Shown here piece after piece: positions 63,213 to 64,000 of a DNA stretch of 64,000 nt. The position numbers were made by a program, and so were the translations under genes. The stretch covers positions 124,001 to 188,000 of the forward strand of contig JABCZL010000013.1 in the NCBI GenBank assembly GCA_013289685.1, in the 5' to 3' direction. The first letter of the stretch is position 1, and every line of letters starts with the position of its first letter. Under the pieces are notes generated by a model, which did no database searches, was not told the DNA's origin, and saw only the letters and a program-made list of their open reading frames with translations. Origin of the DNA: Acidobacteriota bacterium. GTDB lineage: Bacteria; Acidobacteriota; Terriglobia; Terriglobales; Acidobacteriaceae.

Positions 63213-64000
63213 TCACAAACCACTAACCACTCGCCCCAAACTCCCGACGCGCGCCGGAAATACCGGAGGCCGCACTGAATCCGGATTCCACTGAAAAAGA
63301 AATTGTGTCGCTGGTCCGCATACTCTGCCCTGGCATGGACCCATCCCGCAGCGCGAGTGCAATTTCGCCGCGCGCCACGATCGATGCTCCTGCAGGCGCG
63401 AATAGGGAACATCCTCACAGCGGCAGACGATCGTTTCGGCGGAAGGCAAACTCCTTAGTTCAGGACGCAGCCGGAAAGCCCGATCCAGCATCCGCGCGAA
63501 GCGGTGGGACTCTCGACGCTCTCCAAATAGCTTTTGCGCTGCGTTCTTTTCGCCAACTGCAGCCAGACCGGCGATCTGTCCCTCGACCAGCGCCAACTCC
63601 ACGCCTCCAATGCCAGTCGGCTCGCCCGCACAGAAAACTCTTTGGACCGACGTTTGCTGGAACTCGTCGACCTGCACAAAACCGCCGCTGATCTGGCAGC
63701 CCAGCAGCGATTGCAGCTCAACGTTCGGAACCAGGTGAAACCCGCAAGCCAGAAAGTCGCAGGCGATCACTTCCGTCTTTCCGCCACGCGAAATAGTAAC
63801 GCTCTCCAGAACCTGCCCGCCATGCGCGCCAATCGGCCAACTGTTTGCGGCAAACGGAATCTCCGCCAGTTCTTTCTTCAGCTGTAGGCCTTGCGTGATC
63901 TTCCCGGGGCGGCCCAACAGCCCCACGCCGAACCGCGCCAAACTGCTCCACGACGCTTGCTCACAAATGATAGGAATCTCGGCGCCCTGCTTGCGCAGAT
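63213..64000 (-). CDS. NAD(P)/FAD-dependent oxidoreductase with C-terminal [2Fe-2S] domain, partial
   Basis: The reading frame is open through the right edge of the window, so the N-terminal half of the gene lies outside. About 262 residues are seen, running from LRKQGAEIPIICEQ to VGSLGRVVSGL. A flavoprotein part includes VFCAGEPTGIGGVELALVEGQIAG. The C-terminal part has a BFD-like cysteine cluster (CRCEDV, then CGMGPCQGRVC) that should bind [2Fe-2S]. The layout matches the A subunit of opine oxidase, hydrogen cyanide synthase HcnB and related amine or proline oxidases. The substrate is not known. Confidence 0.82.
   Translation of the reverse strand, partial: LRKQGAEIPIICEQASWSSLARFGVGLLGRPGKITQGLQLKKELAEIPFAANSWPIGAHGGQVLESVTISRGGKTEVIACDFLACGFHLVPNVELQSLLGCQISGGFVQVDEFQQTSVQRVFCAGEPTGIGGVELALVEGQIAGLAAVGEKNAAQKLFGERRESHRFARMLDRAFRLRPELRSLPSAETIVCRCEDVPYSRLQEHRSWRAAKLHSRCGMGPCQGRVCGPATQFLFQWNPDSVRPPVFPARVGSLGRVVSGL

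Overview
The window is about 64 kb of GC-rich, densely coded bacterial chromosome. It has no rRNA, tRNA, CRISPR array, prophage or intact insertion sequence that I can recognise. Its gene content points to an acidobacterium of the Terriglobia/Korobacter type: ECF sigma factors paired with Ser/Thr kinases that carry TPR or TolB-like sensor regions, secreted S9 and M16 peptidases, a carboxypeptidase-regulatory-domain TonB-dependent receptor, secreted c-type cytochromes, and dispersed short repeats of kinds common in that phylum. The assignment is inferred from gene style, not from a marker gene.

Layout. 0-4 kb: zinc-ribbon membrane protein, then an ECF sigma factor overlapping a Ser/Thr kinase-TPR receptor. 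4-9 kb: secreted M16 and S9 peptidases. 9.4-14.4 kb: an operon of sigma factor, zinc-finger membrane anti-sigma candidate, unknown 303-residue protein and TPR-CHAT (caspase-like) lipoprotein. 14.4-21.6 kb (minus strand): a second sigma-led operon, made of a sigma factor that appears to start at CTG, a zinc-finger/FecR/DUF3352-like membrane protein, and two ABC ATPase-permease pairs. One permease carries a BamE-like periplasmic insertion. 21.8-30.9 kb: a hexuronate island (kdgK, eda, SDR, manD, two MFS carriers, a NagB-like isomerase, uxaC). With the SDR taken as the fructuronate reductase, it gives glucuronate to fructuronate to mannonate to KDG to KDPG to pyruvate plus glyceraldehyde-3-phosphate.

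31-34.7 kb: a BlaI-type repressor, its M56 (BlaR1-like) sensor peptidase and a Do/HtrA protease. Matching palindromes before blaI and before htrA imply a small proteolytic stress regulon. 34.9-42 kb: GT-C-like membrane protein, CPBP protease, RecQ, and a Ser/Thr kinase with a beta-propeller. 42-46.3 kb: a B12-binding radical SAM enzyme with a hairpin-rich leader, convergent with hemE-hemG. 46.4-51 kb: a cytochrome c-PHM-like copper monooxygenase fusion, an ArnT-like glycosyltransferase and a diheme cytochrome. 51-57 kb: TonB-dependent receptor, glnB and glnD. 57-64 kb: secreted aldose epimerase, SDR, amidohydrolase, a small secreted protein, cysK-cysE, and the 3' part of a flavin/[2Fe-2S] oxidoreductase that runs off the right edge.

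The strongest candidates for new biology are the BlaI/M56/HtrA regulon with its paired operators, the sigma/anti-sigma/unknown/CHAT operon, and the CTG-started sigma operon feeding a double ABC exporter with a BamE-like insertion. Several dispersed repeats also supply stop codons or C-terminal residues of neighbouring genes.
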